Shown here in pieces: positions 22,464 through 33,521 of a stretch of 64,000 nucleotides of DNA. Where the stretch lies: the NCBI GenBank assembly GCA_010405405.1, contig MU004239.1:1228713-1292712 (forward strand), read 5' to 3'. Source of the DNA: Microthyrium microscopicum. Taxonomy: Eukaryota > Ascomycota > Dothideomycetes > Microthyriales > Microthyriaceae. Under the pieces are notes generated by a model, which saw only the letters and a program-made list of their open reading frames with translations, searched no databases and was not told the DNA's origin. The position numbers were made by a program, and so were the translations under genes. Position 1 is the first letter of the stretch, and the number at the start of each line of letters is the position of its first letter.

Positions 22464-25400
22464 ATGCGTCTCTTGCAGATTGACGAGACCGGACGTGTCA
22501 GCCTGACGAGAAATCACATCAACAACATCCCTCCATATGCCATCCTTTCACACACCTGGGGCAGTGATGAGGATGAAGTCACCTTTCAGGAGCTATCGAC
22601 CGGAACTGGAACACATAAGGTGGGCTTTACAAAGATTAGGTTCTGCGGCCAGCAGGCTGCTAAAGATGGCCTACAATATTTCTGGGTCGATACCTGTGCC
22701 ATTGATAAATCAAGCTCCACGGAGCTACAGGAATCTATAAACTCTATGTTCGCCTGGTATCGTAACGCCAAAAAGTGTTATGTATACCTTACAGATGTCC
22801 CCACAAATACTTCTATCCCATGGCAGACGGCGTTTCATAAAAGCCGGTGGTTCACTCGTGGCTGGACTCTTCAAGAACTCCTCGCGCCATCGTCGGTTGA
22901 ATTCTTCTCAAAGGACCAACGACTTGGTGATAAGAGATCACTGGAGCAAGATATTCATGAGATTACTGGCATTGCAGTTGAAGCTCTTCAAAACAATGAC
23001 CTTTCCAGTTTTAGCGTTGAAGAGCGCATGAGTTGGACCGAGAACCGCAACACCTTACGGGAAGAGGATAAAGTCTACTCTCTTCTAGGCATCTTTGGTG
23101 TATACATGCCAATGCTCTACAGCGAAGGACAAAACAACGCGTTCCGCCGCCTAAGGGAAGAAATCGCCAAAAATGAAAACATGAGTTGTGTCTCCGCTCT
23201 TCCTACTACGCAGACCCTCGATGGCAAGTTTATATCCTGTGCTGGGAGCTTTCAAAGCATCCACAACAATACATTTCATCGTGCTAACGCAATCCCCGGG
23301 CACATCCTCAGGATAATAATCTTGCCCAAGACTTAGCTGGAATATCTTCGGAGCAACGAAAGATGCAGTCTCAGATAACGGAAATGGCCAAAGCCTTGGT
23401 TGCTCTACAGGCGAGAATGCAAAGTAATGGGTTTGCTTCCGCTACTTTGATCATTGGATCTGCGACGGATGCCTCAATAGCCATTTCGCACGTCTTTGGA
23501 TCTTTGAACAACGTGTCCTATGCTCTCTCAAGCAGTAAAGCGACCACCACCTCTGGCTGTCTAAAATTTCTATGGCTTCGACAAGAGCTCGAGAATAATA
23601 TGGCCGACGTTCAGTTCGCTTCAGCTAATGAGCTCAGAGCAGGACAAGGACGACATCGGGCAGTGGGGAATGATCCTAAGGCTGGCTCGAAGTCGTTCCC
23701 CCAAGACTTGGTAAAACACCAATTAAGAATAGGCCAAGAGCAAAACTCCAAAGACTATGACTCATCTGAAGTGAACATGCCAGCTGGTCAGCTTAGTTCG
23801 TCGTTCGTCAAACAGCAGAAAAGTAGAAGAATACTCGCAGCGCGGGCTATTTTCATACCAGCTACTTATACACAGTCATACATCAAAGGTTTTTATGCAA
23901 TATCTGTAAGGGACAGCCTGTCGCAGCCTTGTGGACGAACTTTTTCAACATTCCGAATCGTCCCTCAAGATTCGAAAATTTTCTTGTACATACAAGAAGG
24001 CGATCTGATAGCAATTCGTCACCTTCTCACAACTAGTCAAATATGTCCAAATGATCGTGATGAAGCAGGATACTCCTTACTCCAGGTAGGTCGCTTGTCA
24101 CTCTAGACAACATTTTTTACTAAGCGGCATTAGTGGGCCATAGCTAATGGCCAATATCAAGTCTGTCAACTGCTCATTCAAGAAGGTGCAAACTACATGG
24201 ACGTAGATAGGTAAGTCTGAGCCTTTTTTCTTTGGCCAGTGTTCAACCAGGGAGACTATCTTAGCTCCGCTACGATGCTTTTCCAAGGGTCGCATGGCTG
24301 ACAACGAGCATACATGCGCCACTGCAAGAACTTCAGAGGCTGGCAGGAAAGCACAATACCCGTTGCTGACGATAGAAGTAGGCGCGGACGATCTGCATTG
24401 ACTTCATTCCTCCTGGAGAGAAAATCTGGTTCCAGTCTACATAATTCTTCTCCCTACACTCAAGAGTCGGTCACCGATCTCATCATGCGTCTCTTCACTC
24501 GATTATGTGGACCCGATGGTGGAACAACATTCCAGTTCTCGAAAGTAGGAATTAATAGCCACACTCGGAACATATGTTTTGTTCCCCATCTCCAGCAAAT
24601 CATGGACTTCTTTCCAAACGAAACGGCTGAAGTTTGCATGTTCCAACCATTGCGCTACATACTCGCATACGGCTGTGACTTGGAAGAAGTAGATGTTTTT
24701 GGGAGAACCGCACTTCTGGCATCAGTTCATCGGGTCTCTCGGGCTCATGTTGTTCAGACTATGGAATTGCTACTTCAGTTCAAGGCAAGTTTTTTAGTAG
24801 TGGACAGAAATGGTTGGGGAGTGCTACACTATCTCTTCGATGCGATCTCTAGGTGTATGAACGCATATGCCCAGCCACAAGTGCATGAGCCAATGACGCG
24901 TCTAATATCAAAGCTGCTGTTGGGAGGATGCAACCCAAATGCTACGGGCACGGCGTATAAGACTCCGTCTGACCTGGCCCTTTCTCCCGTTACGTGGGTG
25001 ATCTGGTGTGATGCGCTGAACGCCGCGGCACTGGACCCTCATGAGATAATACTTGAAGACGATCGGATTCATCAAGTAGCCACTCCAGTAAAATTCGTAG
25101 CACACAGATATCCCCAATACTCAAGCTCCCGCCCACCAGGATGGGCGGTATTAAGCGAGCAAACATCTACATCCGCATCAAATTGCGAGACTCCATGTAT
25201 TCTTTGTGGACTTTCAGATGACTGGACGCATTTCCGACTGCCGTTTGATTCTCAAGGATCTTGCTTGTATCAGAATCAGTCAGGTGCACATGGCCATTTC
25301 TCATCTTATAATCATAGAAATAAAACTTGCTGCACAAACCAATGGAAGCTGCTATCATGCCATCACGAAACCCATCGGTTCTATGGCCAAGAATCTCATC

Positions 25401-25543
25401 AGCAATGGTCTCAAAGGTCTATAAGCCTCAGGAAACATGTTGCGTACAGACTGTGGAAGGACAAGATACTAGCTGACCCGGACACCGCGTATACGTGGGC
25501 CTCTGGACTGTCGCCCGATTGGGAAACCATGCCTGATGATTAA
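22464..25543 (+). CDS. HET-domain protein with ankyrin-type repeats
   Basis: Residues 1-230 are a HET domain with its three conserved blocks: PYAILSHTWG, YFWVDTCAID and RGWTLQELLAPSSVEFF. HET proteins trigger incompatibility cell death when unlike fungal individuals fuse. A coiled segment follows (QSQITEMAKALVALQARM), then ankyrin-like repeats (SLLQWAIANGQYQVCQLLI; FGRTALLASVHRVSRAHVVQ) and a Cys/His-containing tail. Three introns are needed. Intron 1 lies between about 23190 and 23311, where a GCTAAC branch and CAG acceptor are clear but the donor is not. Intron 2 is 24086-24133. Intron 3 begins at 24211 and can end at 24336 or 24375, both in frame. A stop between exons 3 and 4 at first looks like a frameshift but falls inside intron 3. 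Product about 870 residues; the first intron border is uncertain. Confidence 0.75.
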
Positions 25544-26132
25544 ACTCAGTAAGCCGACGTGAAGGCCCTGACGACTTTCCTCACGACTTTCCTCAAGCGT
25601 TGCTAAGTGGAAGCTGTTTTGAGGTCGCTGCGAATCATAATATATCACACTTTTTTAGTGAGGAGCAAAACAATGGAAAATTTCAAGCCAGTGATTTTCT
25701 CGCTTCTAGTTGCAACAGATTGTACAATAGGAGATGCTCGACTTTCAATAATAGACACAGGTTAAGAAGCTTGGAGACCCGTGATATGTTCGACTTGGTG
25801 CGCTATAATTGGCAATATTGTTACATTGAGCATGTACATAAGAGCAGTACTCCCTGTTCAAAGATCGTGATCCACAGAATGGTCAGCTTGGCCATGAAGA
25901 ATGATTCATGATTCACTATCTTGCTCGGGTATGTTCTCCCTTTTACACTCATTTACCTTGCACTGTGTCTTGATTCAGGATTGATATGAAGATAGGTCTT
26001 CGCAGAGGTTTGGCATCCCGGCTTTGAGGCTCCATGAGGTAGGGATTCAAGCATTTCTGCCGACTGGACCGAAAACTCGGTCAGAGCTATTTTTGATCGA
26101 GGCCACGTAGCTTTGAAGGTATAGCTCCAATT
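25544..26132. other. intergenic between convergent genes
   Basis: No gene recognised. A short direct repeat of the CTTTCCTCACGA type lies just after the HET stop, about 25570-25595. Confidence 0.45.
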
Positions 26133-26852
26133 TCATATGCCATGTGAGCTCGCTACAGCATCTGGAGGCGGCAGATTTTGTATCCGCTTGAGCTCTGCAT
26201 CTTCATGTCCGATGAGAGATACACCAGCTTCTTGCAAAGCTGTCTCAAGCTTCGCGATATTTTCAGGTGATGGATCAACAGGCTTTGTGCCTTCTCGAAT
26301 GATGAATGTCTTGAAGCCTTCCTTCGCCGCATCGATGGCAGTATACTTGACACAGTAGTCATATGCGAGGCCAACAACATAGCAATGCGTTACGCCAACA
26401 CTCTTTAGCAGATGAGCCAGTGAACTTTTCGATACTGGTGTTGGAAATGGATCTTGGAACGCAGAGTACATCTCGACACGCTTATCCGTTCCTTTTTCAA
26501 CGATATGCGTTATCTTGTTGATATGCAGCTCTGGTACGAGTTGACTACCAGGAGTATTCTGAATGCAATGATCAGGCCATAGAAGCGTGGTTTCCGTCTC
26601 CTCATCATTCAAAGGATTCTGAATGGTGATGCTAGTCTGGAATGCCTTTGCATCTTTATGGTTGCTTGCGAACGATATGTGGTCCGGTGGATGCCAGTCT
26701 TTAGTTGCGACTTTGACGACGAATGGCAAATCAAGTAATTGATTCACTACAGGCGCAATATCACCTCCATTCGCAACGGCAAGCGACCCATTGGGTGGAC
26801 AAAAGTCTTCCTGGAAGTCCACGATAATCAATGCTGGTTTGAAGAAAGCCAT
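26133..26852 (-). CDS. PNC1: nicotinamidase
   Basis: Intronless gene of 239 residues in the isochorismatase-like fold. Asp12 in IIVDFQEDFC, a Lys in the IVEKGTDKRVE segment and a Cys in GLAYDYCVKYTA form the Asp-Lys-Cys triad; the metal ligands are in KDWHPPDHISF and WPDHC. The enzyme turns nicotinamide into nicotinic acid and ammonia in the NAD salvage route and relieves inhibition of sirtuins by nicotinamide. The start is the ATG at 26852: the open frame continues six codons further upstream, but only to a TTG. It is convergent with the HET-ankyrin gene. The C-terminal extension past the yeast length (216 residues) is about 20 residues and Pro-rich. Confidence 0.95.
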   Translation of the reverse strand: MAFFKPALIIVDFQEDFCPPNGSLAVANGGDIAPVVNQLLDLPFVVKVATKDWHPPDHISFASNHKDAKAFQTSITIQNPLNDEETETTLLWPDHCIQNTPGSQLVPELHINKITHIVEKGTDKRVEMYSAFQDPFPTPVSKSSLAHLLKSVGVTHCYVVGLAYDYCVKYTAIDAAKEGFKTFIIREGTKPVDPSPENIAKLETALQEAGVSLIGHEDAELKRIQNLPPPDAVASSHGI

Positions 26853-28244
26853 TGTTCGACTTGAGGCCAATGTCGACGAATGGAAGTTGGAGAGGCAGAT
26901 GGCAAGTTCCGTGAGATTTGCCGTATCCGTGTTTTAAGTTACACAGACGTCTGACTGATGCGCAGTGATGATTGATCCGATGGAGGGGTGTTTAGCCTCG
27001 AGGTGGGATTAAGTGACCCAGCTGCCCGGATATGCGGGGGGTTTAAGCAACGGCTAACCGACCTAGATATTGGTACTATTTGGTATCTTTTTTAGTATAT
27101 AGGACCTTAAAGACTGCAATAAATACAACAAACGGTACACATCAAGCTTTATCTGGTGCGACCAATCCCATATTAGAGTCCATGCTTTGAGGCAATAGCG
27201 CGAACCGTGAGATGCTCGCTTCGCGCCGCACAGTATAGCGAGGCTATAGTGACTCGTAATACAGTGAGAAAGTGTTGCAAGCGAACAAGGGCTGGGATCA
27301 AGAGTTATCTTTACTTTTAGCGAGCATTGGGTGGACGGGATAGTGGAAGCTTTACCTTGTACGGGACGGGGGTTTCCTGCGGTCCACGACTAGGAAGTAT
27401 TTGTCAAAATGGCAGTAATCAACACAGGCATGGGAACTATTGCAATTGGGTATGGTACCGGTAATCGCTGACTTCGATGGCAATCTACTGGCGAGAAAAG
27501 CGATTGGAACAAACATGAAGTCGAGCAAGCACAGACTGTACGTAAGTACGAAGACCGACTAAACTTGCCTTCAATGACTCGATATTGGCTTGCTGCCCAC
27601 TAAGTTAACGTGCATGCGAACTTGAGGACAATATATTCTAGAACAACAGGTTGACGCGTAGTGCGGTTGCTATAAATGAATTGCGGGTGGAAAAGATCCA
27701 AATATCTGGTTTGTTCCAAGTTTATCCCAACAAGTGGTACTTCACTGCAAGAATTGGTGCATCATTGCCTCCTGGCTACTCTTTTCTTGGTTCCGGCCAA
27801 GTACTCTTCTTCACCCCAGCGACAACGCTGTTTTTCGCTGTTCATTTGGTACCAATTGCATTTGATGGCCTTACGAAGGTCAATGGAAGCGACTTCCAAT
27901 TACGACCAAAACGCTCTGGTAGAAGCGACATAATTTAGGATTTTCGGAAGGTTTATGAGCGCATCAGGCTGAACCCCTACTCTGGCTCGTGTGTCTAAGA
28001 TTGAACTGGCTTACTTTCGGAGCATTGATACAGTTCTTCGACCCCCTACCCTTTAGCGACTTTCAACTATCATGACCTTTCCTGCATCGTCTCAAATTCT
28101 CTCAAAACAACAAGATATTTCGAAAGTTACGCTGCCCAGTGTTCACTGAGCAGTGAGGATCACCATCCATCTTCAAGTCGATGAGCGCGCTCCAAGTCTG
28201 ACACGGAACAAGCCGTCGCGCAGTACAACTTCCGTTGCACCGAT
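26853..28244. other. intergenic, no gene seen
   Basis: About 1.4 kb between the divergent PNC1 and zinc-cluster regulator genes. Short open frames near 27650-27940 overlap in two frames without domain or splice support. Confidence 0.5.
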
Positions 28245-31181
28245 ATGGAGAATTCCGGTCGTCGACGCGAGAGCGAGACGGATTACAGCGCACAAGTAAA
28301 CAAGAAGCTGAAATTATCCAACAGAACTGGCCAGGCGTGCGATCGATGCAAGGTACGTCTGAATTTTTGTTCCATTGCCTTGGACGGCTGGCTGCTTGTT
28401 GCACATCAACCACGTGGAGTCGTGGATGTACCTGCTCACAGTGCTGATCGTCACTTCTCGAGCCCATTGTCCAGCAACTCCGAGTCCAACACACGTCGCG
28501 TACTATCATTCTTGGAATTATTGCAAAGCACTCCCTGAAAAGGGTTGTCTCAAAAAGCCGCAGCTGACCATGATTCCTCTAGCTTCGCAAAATTCGATGC
28601 GACAGTACCGCCGAAGGGTGCCATCCATGCCAGGCCGCAAATTGGGCATGCAAAACCACCGACCGTATCACGGGAAAAGCAACAGTTCGCGGCCATGCTG
28701 AAAAGCTTGAAGACGATGTGCGATCCCTCAAAGCCACCCTCGTAGAATATCATACGCGCTTGAAGGCGTTGGGCGAACATGTCCAACCATTGCCCCCGGG
28801 GCTCTCATACCCAGAGGAAGACAGTCGTTCATATCCAAATGGACAAACACTTCCTACCGAAAGCCAGCGAAACTGGCCTGCAAGAGCAAACACGATGTCG
28901 TCCTCCGCGACAACGCCGCAACGTACGAGCACGGCTCCATCCATTTCTACCATTATACCCATGCTCTCGAATCCTCCTCCTCCATCTTCGAATCCCGATC
29001 TGCGAATGTTAATGGGCACAAAAGTCTCATTGTTTGGCATGGAAATAGACGGGACAACCTTTGACGATACATTCGGGGATACAGAATCTCCAAGATCATA
29101 CCAGGGTGTGCTGGCACTCACCGCCATGTACAATTCTGGTCAAATACAAATACACGCCCCACTGCCTTCAACGAAGAATGAAGCATTACACTATGCCGGG
29201 CTATATTTCAAACTCGTCAATCCCTATGCGCCTGTTCTAGACAAGAGAGATATGTTCAGTCGGGTGAGTCAAACCTAGTTCAAGGCCGAGTTCGAGGCTA
29301 ACCTTTGTAGCTGGACAAAATATACGATGACCCTACCAATACCACCTTTGAAAGGTTTACGATGCCCGAAAAGATAATGGTCCACATGATGTTCGGTTGT
29401 ATAAAGCACCAAATTGGAGTGCGTCGCAGTAGCTCCCCACTCGTCAACGAGGGTATCGAACATTTCAAATATTGTATGGTTCATTTTAGAGAAGTACTTC
29501 AAGGCCGAGAGCTAGGATACGTGCAAGCCGTCTCCTGTCTTGCGCTCTTTTCAAGAAACTATCAAAAACCAGAAGCGGCATGGTTCATTATGCACGCTGG
29601 ACTATGGATAGCGATTGAAATCGGCCTGAACCGATCAGCAAGCACACTATCCGAAGCAGAAAGGTCTGCCTTGACTCCACACAGCGTTGAGCTCAGGAAG
29701 CGATGTTTCTGGACAATTTATGGCCTTTCTGTGATCGTCAGTGGTAGACTTGGGCGGCCAATGCCTATACGACTACAAGACATTGACATTGAGTTTCCGG
29801 ATCCGGTGCACGACTATTTGCCTAATGAGATAGGAGTTCCTGAATTCGACAAATGCTCATTTCGAGTCTTTATATGTGGATGTCGCCTCCTCGTCTTGCT
29901 TTCTCAGCTCTACAGCACCATGTATTGCGTCAGACGGAACATAGCAACCTTTGACGTAGACATGGCTCGTTTGGAAGAGGAATTTCATATCTGGAAGAAC
30001 ACTATCCCTCCGGAATTAGTAGACCCAGACACTGCCGTGGAGCAAGCGAAACCTTGGGGCTACTACCTTCAGGTCTGGCAATATGAGTTCATGTTTCTTT
30101 TACACCATCCAGTTCTACGTCAAACGGAGAGCAACAATTATGATGGATCAAATCTGCTGTCCTGTTTGAAAACCTGCGACGACATACTCGATGTCACCAA
30201 AAGGCTTTGTAAGATATTGAGCGTGGATTCACAGTGGCTGACTGTGGCATTTCTGTTGGCTGTCGTTTTCACGACTCTGTTCATCCATGAATCGCGAAAA
30301 GACTGTTTGACCGAGAAAGAGCTCTCCAAGTTAAAGGCAGATATGAATGACTGGCATGAAATCTTTGGACTTCTAGGTAGAATGCTTGGTAAGATTTGCG
30401 GTTATGACTGCTATCAATATAAACGCTAACCATAGGCTCAGGTGGTGGCTCGAAGCTACAAGTAGCTACAAGAAGAATCGTCACGCAAGCAATCGATAAG
30501 CACGATTTACGTTTCGCTGCCAAACGAACAGCAGCGGTAGCAGCCGCGAATATCACCCAACCGCTTCCTTCGTCAACTCCACAACAAAGCCTTGGATCGC
30601 ATCCCAACGGAGGCGTCTACGGAACCTCGAATACGAGTACACCAGATCTAATCTTGAGGACCAACATAGCCTCCAAGTCTCCCCAACCATATCTCCCCAA
30701 AAACTCTACAGTTACCATGGACCAACCGCCCTCCCAATACGTTGCCCACGGCCCACAACCATATCCATATTCAGAAGCCACAACACCGCAAGTAGGCTAT
30801 CAAGCCAGCACATTCAGCGACAGCTACCAAGCAGCGCCATCACCCAGCAACGCCAGTACTCAAGCATATACCCCCCAACCACAAGAACAATTCTACAGCA
30901 TGCAGCAAGAAATGGGCCAACAAACACCACTAATGAATCAATGGACTCGCTGGACACAAGGAATCACATCCTACTATCCATCTCCCGTCAACAACCAAAA
31001 TATGGCCTCACAAATGGGACAAGATTATATAAACTCGGCCAACTCGCTGGTAGCTCTGAGTGAAGGTAATCGAATACCCATGGAAAGCCATTCGGTTACA
31101 CAAGCAAGTAACGATGCGAGAAATATGTGGCCGATGGGATTCTTGGATTCTGCACATGGTGCTAATGGACAGCCTGGTTGA
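28245..31181 (+). CDS. Zn2Cys6 transcription factor with Fungal_trans-type domain
   Basis: Four exons (28245-28352, 28583-29263, 29311-30388, 30436-31181) give 870 residues. The zinc cluster is split by an unusually long 230-bp intron: exon 1 ends GQACDRCK, exon 2 opens LRKIRCDSTAEGCHPC and completes it with ANWAC. A basic linker (TTDRITGKATVRGHAEKLE) and a coiled coil follow. The middle (residues about 230-560) is the helical Fungal_trans region, with the usual HAGLWIAIEIGLNRS and ELRKRCFWTIYGLSV landmarks. The last 200 residues are rich in Gln, Pro, Ser and Tyr, as in activation domains. It would act in the nucleus; I do not recognise the target or ligand. The nearest open frames inside intron 1 are shadows. 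Confidence 0.9.
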
Positions 31182-33521
31182 GATATGGCACAGAGCGGTT
31201 TTATGATTATGAGTACCGCAAAGCTTATTAAGATCGGAATTGTGGGGATGTAGGGGAGAAGAGAAAAGCGCACAGCATTTTTAGTATGCATGAACCTGTT
31301 GTTTGATTGCTTTGGTGCACAAGCGAGGCGTTGGACGTGTACAGATATCAGTTTATCGGGTCAGTGATCTACGAAAAGAAACGATTTGTACATATGTATC
31401 AGATACTTCGTTTGGCGGTACAGTTTAATGGCTAGTGACTGTTTTGAGATGACATGGAAGTTTATGATCTGATCATCGGGTTTGCGAGATGAAGATGTGA
31501 GAAGAGAGATCAGGATGTTGTGATATATTATACAGCCAATGTGGTCTGTGAGATGGGTTTCTAGGCTGGGAAGTACAAGTGACAACGAGGTTCCTAGGTA
31601 TGGGCGGATGAATCCGTGTATGGTCTCACAGTCTGATGCACATGCTCTTTGGCTCGATACTGTATATCGCCAAGTCGGGAATAACTCGAGATCTGGATAT
31701 GCTCGCAAGTAGACTGTACTCTAGCAATCAGTACATTTGTTGTCATGAAGCAGGAAAACTTGAAAAAGTTAGTCGATTGAAGATTCGTCAGCAAGTGGAG
31801 CTTTCCGGATTCCAATCGTAGAGATCTTGCTAAGATTGAAGCGAGAAAGAGTCAAGTTTTATGCAGTTCAACATCGCCAGCCGATGGATGGCAGGTCTCG
31901 ACAACAGCTTCCCTGCGTCAGCTAGCCACGAGAACTGCACGATGCAATCCTTGTGCAGCACTGCAGCAACGGCGATTTCTTCAGAGCTTCACGGCTCTTG
32001 GAGCTCCACTGATGGCTCCACCTGGGCAAGCTTTCTCTGCGGCGCTGTAGACAAGCCACAAAGGAACGCCTCGTAGATTGTGAATGGTGAATTGAGAGCG
32101 TGCTCTCTCCACACTGGTGGAGTTTCAATGGTTATTTTCACCGCTAAGCTAAAATGGGACAAGATCCTTTCTTGTGCCTGGTGTTCGGAGACAAACGAGG
32201 GTCCAATCCTTGCAGAACCCAAGATGCAATGCCTGTGATTGTCTGCGTGAGTAACTTCATCTCTTCTTTTCTCTTGCAGCACCGCGTAATCCGTCGGGTT
32301 ATCGGGGCCACGCTGTATATTCCGACTGCTAGCTATCCTAGCCGTTGTCATTTCCCGCATCAGGCCTTCTTCAATCGATTCGTCTCGTCAATGGTATTGT
32401 GCTGGGTTGTAGAAACAACCATCTCGACAAAATCCAGGGGTAGCTGGGGAATATTGAGGCTGAAAATAGAAGCCGCTGCAACCTAGCGCTCGCTTTGGAG
32501 CCTCCTATGGCCCCACGAATAATTTCCCAAGGCTCAATTCGTTGATGGACAAGGCTACAAGCGCGTGGCATGGCGCTTTTGACGCGCCCACTTTCGATAT
32601 GTGGCGTTCTCTTTGCTTGCTTGACCAGTCTGAGGGTCCAAGGTTGTTGTTTTTGGAAACGTTCCAAGACGGTCAGTCGAGGCTTGCTCTCCCCTGCTGG
32701 CTTGACTAATTCTGGTCGCAATTGGCGAGATCAGCTCAAGGTGGCTGTACGGAAGCTTATTTTCTCGAGATCTTTGATCCATCATGAGCTTGGGAACTTG
32801 GCGGAGACTTTTTTCTGTTAATCCTCCGTGGTGTTCCTGTTCTGGAAGCGAACTCTTTGCGTTCTTCTGCTATACCAATTATATTGAATATCGTTCTTCT
32901 TTTGCCATATTCCTACCTTTGTATTAGGAGGCCGTCACTCGTTTATCTCGTTTAACATCTATTGCTCGTCAGACACGCGGTTCTTTCCAATATCCGATCT
33001 GCACCTAATCTGTCGCTCCACTTTCAGTCTTGTTCAAGTACCAACCTCGCAGATCTGGAGAATTGAAACTTGCTGTACAGGACGCAGGCATTACAGCTAG
33101 CCATTTTTCTATTCATTCGTTTAATATCCTCTACTTGCATCTATCACGGCCTCTCTCTACAACTTTGTCCCAACTCACCACTCATTGGATCACCTCCTCC
33201 CCAGCATATTCCACGGCCACGACGTATACCTAGCGACGCAGTACTCTATATCCTAACCTCCCGACTGGAAACTTCTCTCGCTATCCAATTTCGGATTATA
33301 TCCTCCAAGCAGACAACCTTCGCTGTCAACTGTCACAACACGCGGAGCTTGAGCGCGACTTCCGACTCGCTCTTTCCTCACGTTTCCCGCCGTGCCTCCC
33401 TGGCCAACATTTCCAATCCACGCGGCGCGCCAAAGCATGAGTTCTTAACTTGACCACAGAGCTATCTTGCCTCAACACATTCACTCACCTACCTCTGCCC
33501 TTCCGGAGTCTGCTGTTCACC
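31182..33521. other. intergenic, long upstream region without recognised gene
   Basis: About 2.3 kb. Short open frames on both strands overlap each other, several begin at non-ATG codons, and none has a recognisable domain. The last 500 bp are CT-rich with short upstream ATGs and look like the leader of the DUF4203-type gene. Confidence 0.5.

Noticed and set aside
24290-24376. Apparent stop and frameshift within the HET-ankyrin gene
   Set aside because: Explained by an intron from 24211 with in-frame acceptors at 24336 or 24375.
28375-28701. Overlapping open frames near the start of the second Zn2Cys6 gene
   Set aside because: They lie in the 230-bp intron or are out-of-frame shadows; the cluster sequence is restored only by splicing.
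33070-33453. 127-codon plus-strand frame before the DUF4203-type gene
   Set aside because: No domain, CT-rich composition, and it lies in the likely leader.
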